The notes beneath the pieces were generated by a model that worked only from the letters and a program-made list of their open reading frames with translations, was not told the DNA's origin and searched no databases. A stretch of DNA of 64,000 nt from Incurvaria masculella (taxonomy: Eukaryota > Arthropoda > Insecta > Lepidoptera > Incurvariidae), in NCBI GenBank assembly GCA_946894095.1, contig OX335651.1:8206501-8270500 (forward strand). The letters run 5' to 3'. Position numbers and translations under genes: made by a program. Numbering within the stretch: the stretch's first letter is position 1; every line of letters begins with the position of its first letter. This document shows positions 63,519 through 64,000 of the stretch, piece after piece.

Positions 63519-64000
63519 CTTAGAGATGCTAGCCTGTATTAAGGTGGGCCTTCCAGTCTTAGAGATGCTAGCCTGTATTAAGGTCGGCCTTCCCGCTCAA
63601 CTCCCATACAAAAGGGGAAAGAAGATCACGCCCGTATTTCTTGTCAGAGATCAAAAATTTTGCTCAAAATAACTTTATTTGATCAAACCAGATGTCTGAT
63701 GACCGTTGACATTGCTCAATTGTGTTTGGTTTCTAAGTTGGAGGTAGATTACTCAACGATAAAATAAAAATATCTTAAAAAGATTAGTCATCAGACATAA
63801 CTTGTTTCATCAAGATTTTTAATCAATTTTGTTTTTGTTAGATTTTTGACTACAGCGGTCGTGGTTTTCTTTTAGCTATAAGTCGTTTTGTAATCAAAAT
63901 TTTCGTAAATCTTGCCAAATCATACACTATGCGCATTGTCTGCTTTGTGGACATGTTGCATCCTTCTCATCATGGAGCCTGTATTTTTCGTTGAAACAAA
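63519..64000. mobile_element. MITE family A, left part, with a 39-bp tandem duplication at its end
   Basis: From TTAA at 63578 the sequence follows the copy at 9467 (TTCCCGCTCAACTCC, GATGTCTGATGACCGTTG, AAGTCGTTTTGTAATC) and is cut by the window end. The flank plus the first bases of the element (CTTAGAGATGCTAGCCTG...GGCCTTCC) are duplicated: 63519-63557 and 63558-63594. Confidence 0.75.

Overview
This window looks like nuclear DNA from an insect, almost certainly a moth or butterfly. It is AT-rich and has no prokaryotic gene organisation. It carries short interstitial arrays of TTAGG, the telomere unit of most insects. It is filled with repeats of lepidopteran type: (GACG)n-bearing interspersed repeats, tRNA- and 5S-headed SINEs, Jockey/CR1-like and RTE-like LINE 3' ends, Penelope-like long-terminal-repeat fragments and many MITEs. 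I could not support a single host protein-coding exon, so the window is best read as intergenic or intronic DNA built from nested transposable elements.

The only long, uninterrupted reading frames are retrotransposon ORFs. They are a 520-residue reverse transcriptase of a 5'-truncated LINE (19640-21202, minus) and the C-terminus of a second LINE with a CCHC knuckle and a PD-(X)n-D restriction-like endonuclease (61984-62898, plus). A third, older LINE spans about 7.8-12.1 kb on the minus strand. It still shows ORF1, an endonuclease remnant and the reverse transcriptase, but it is frameshifted and carries a 542-bp TTAA-flanked MITE and an unrecognised 350-bp GC-rich insert.

Layout: 0-7 kb holds SINEs, a LINE C-terminal fragment with a nested LINE tail, and foldback DNA. 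7.6-12.1 kb is the old LINE. 12.4-15.7 kb holds a (GACG)n repeat interrupted by a tRNA-like foldback SINE, a TTAA MITE, and a large palindrome with TTAGG units in its loop. 16.6-17.4 kb is a Penelope-like element with 288-bp inverted arms. 18.5-24.5 kb has two inverted, near-identical elements full of CGTATAAT motifs, each with a 9-bp target duplication, on either side of the young LINE. 25-35 kb holds scattered MITEs and SINEs and some unique sequence. 35-38 kb holds a hammerhead-like Penelope palindrome and a nested MITE/LINE/(GACG)n stack. 40-50 kb holds MITEs, GC-rich unique islands and TTAA MITEs. 50-55 kb holds LINE fragments and a 433-455 bp non-coding tandem duplication. 55-64 kb holds a SINE, RTE fragments, a GC-rich island with paired CRE sites, and the restriction-endonuclease LINE.

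The most unusual structures are: the tRNA-Leu-like foldback SINE family (three copies, variable target duplications, internal inversion); the CGTATAAT-array elements with 9-bp duplications; the hammerhead-like motif in a Penelope palindrome; the perfect IR-1 ecdysone-receptor-type palindrome inside a small MITE; and the long non-coding tandem duplication near 52 kb. All assignments rest on reading the sequence and comparing copies within the window; no database search was possible.
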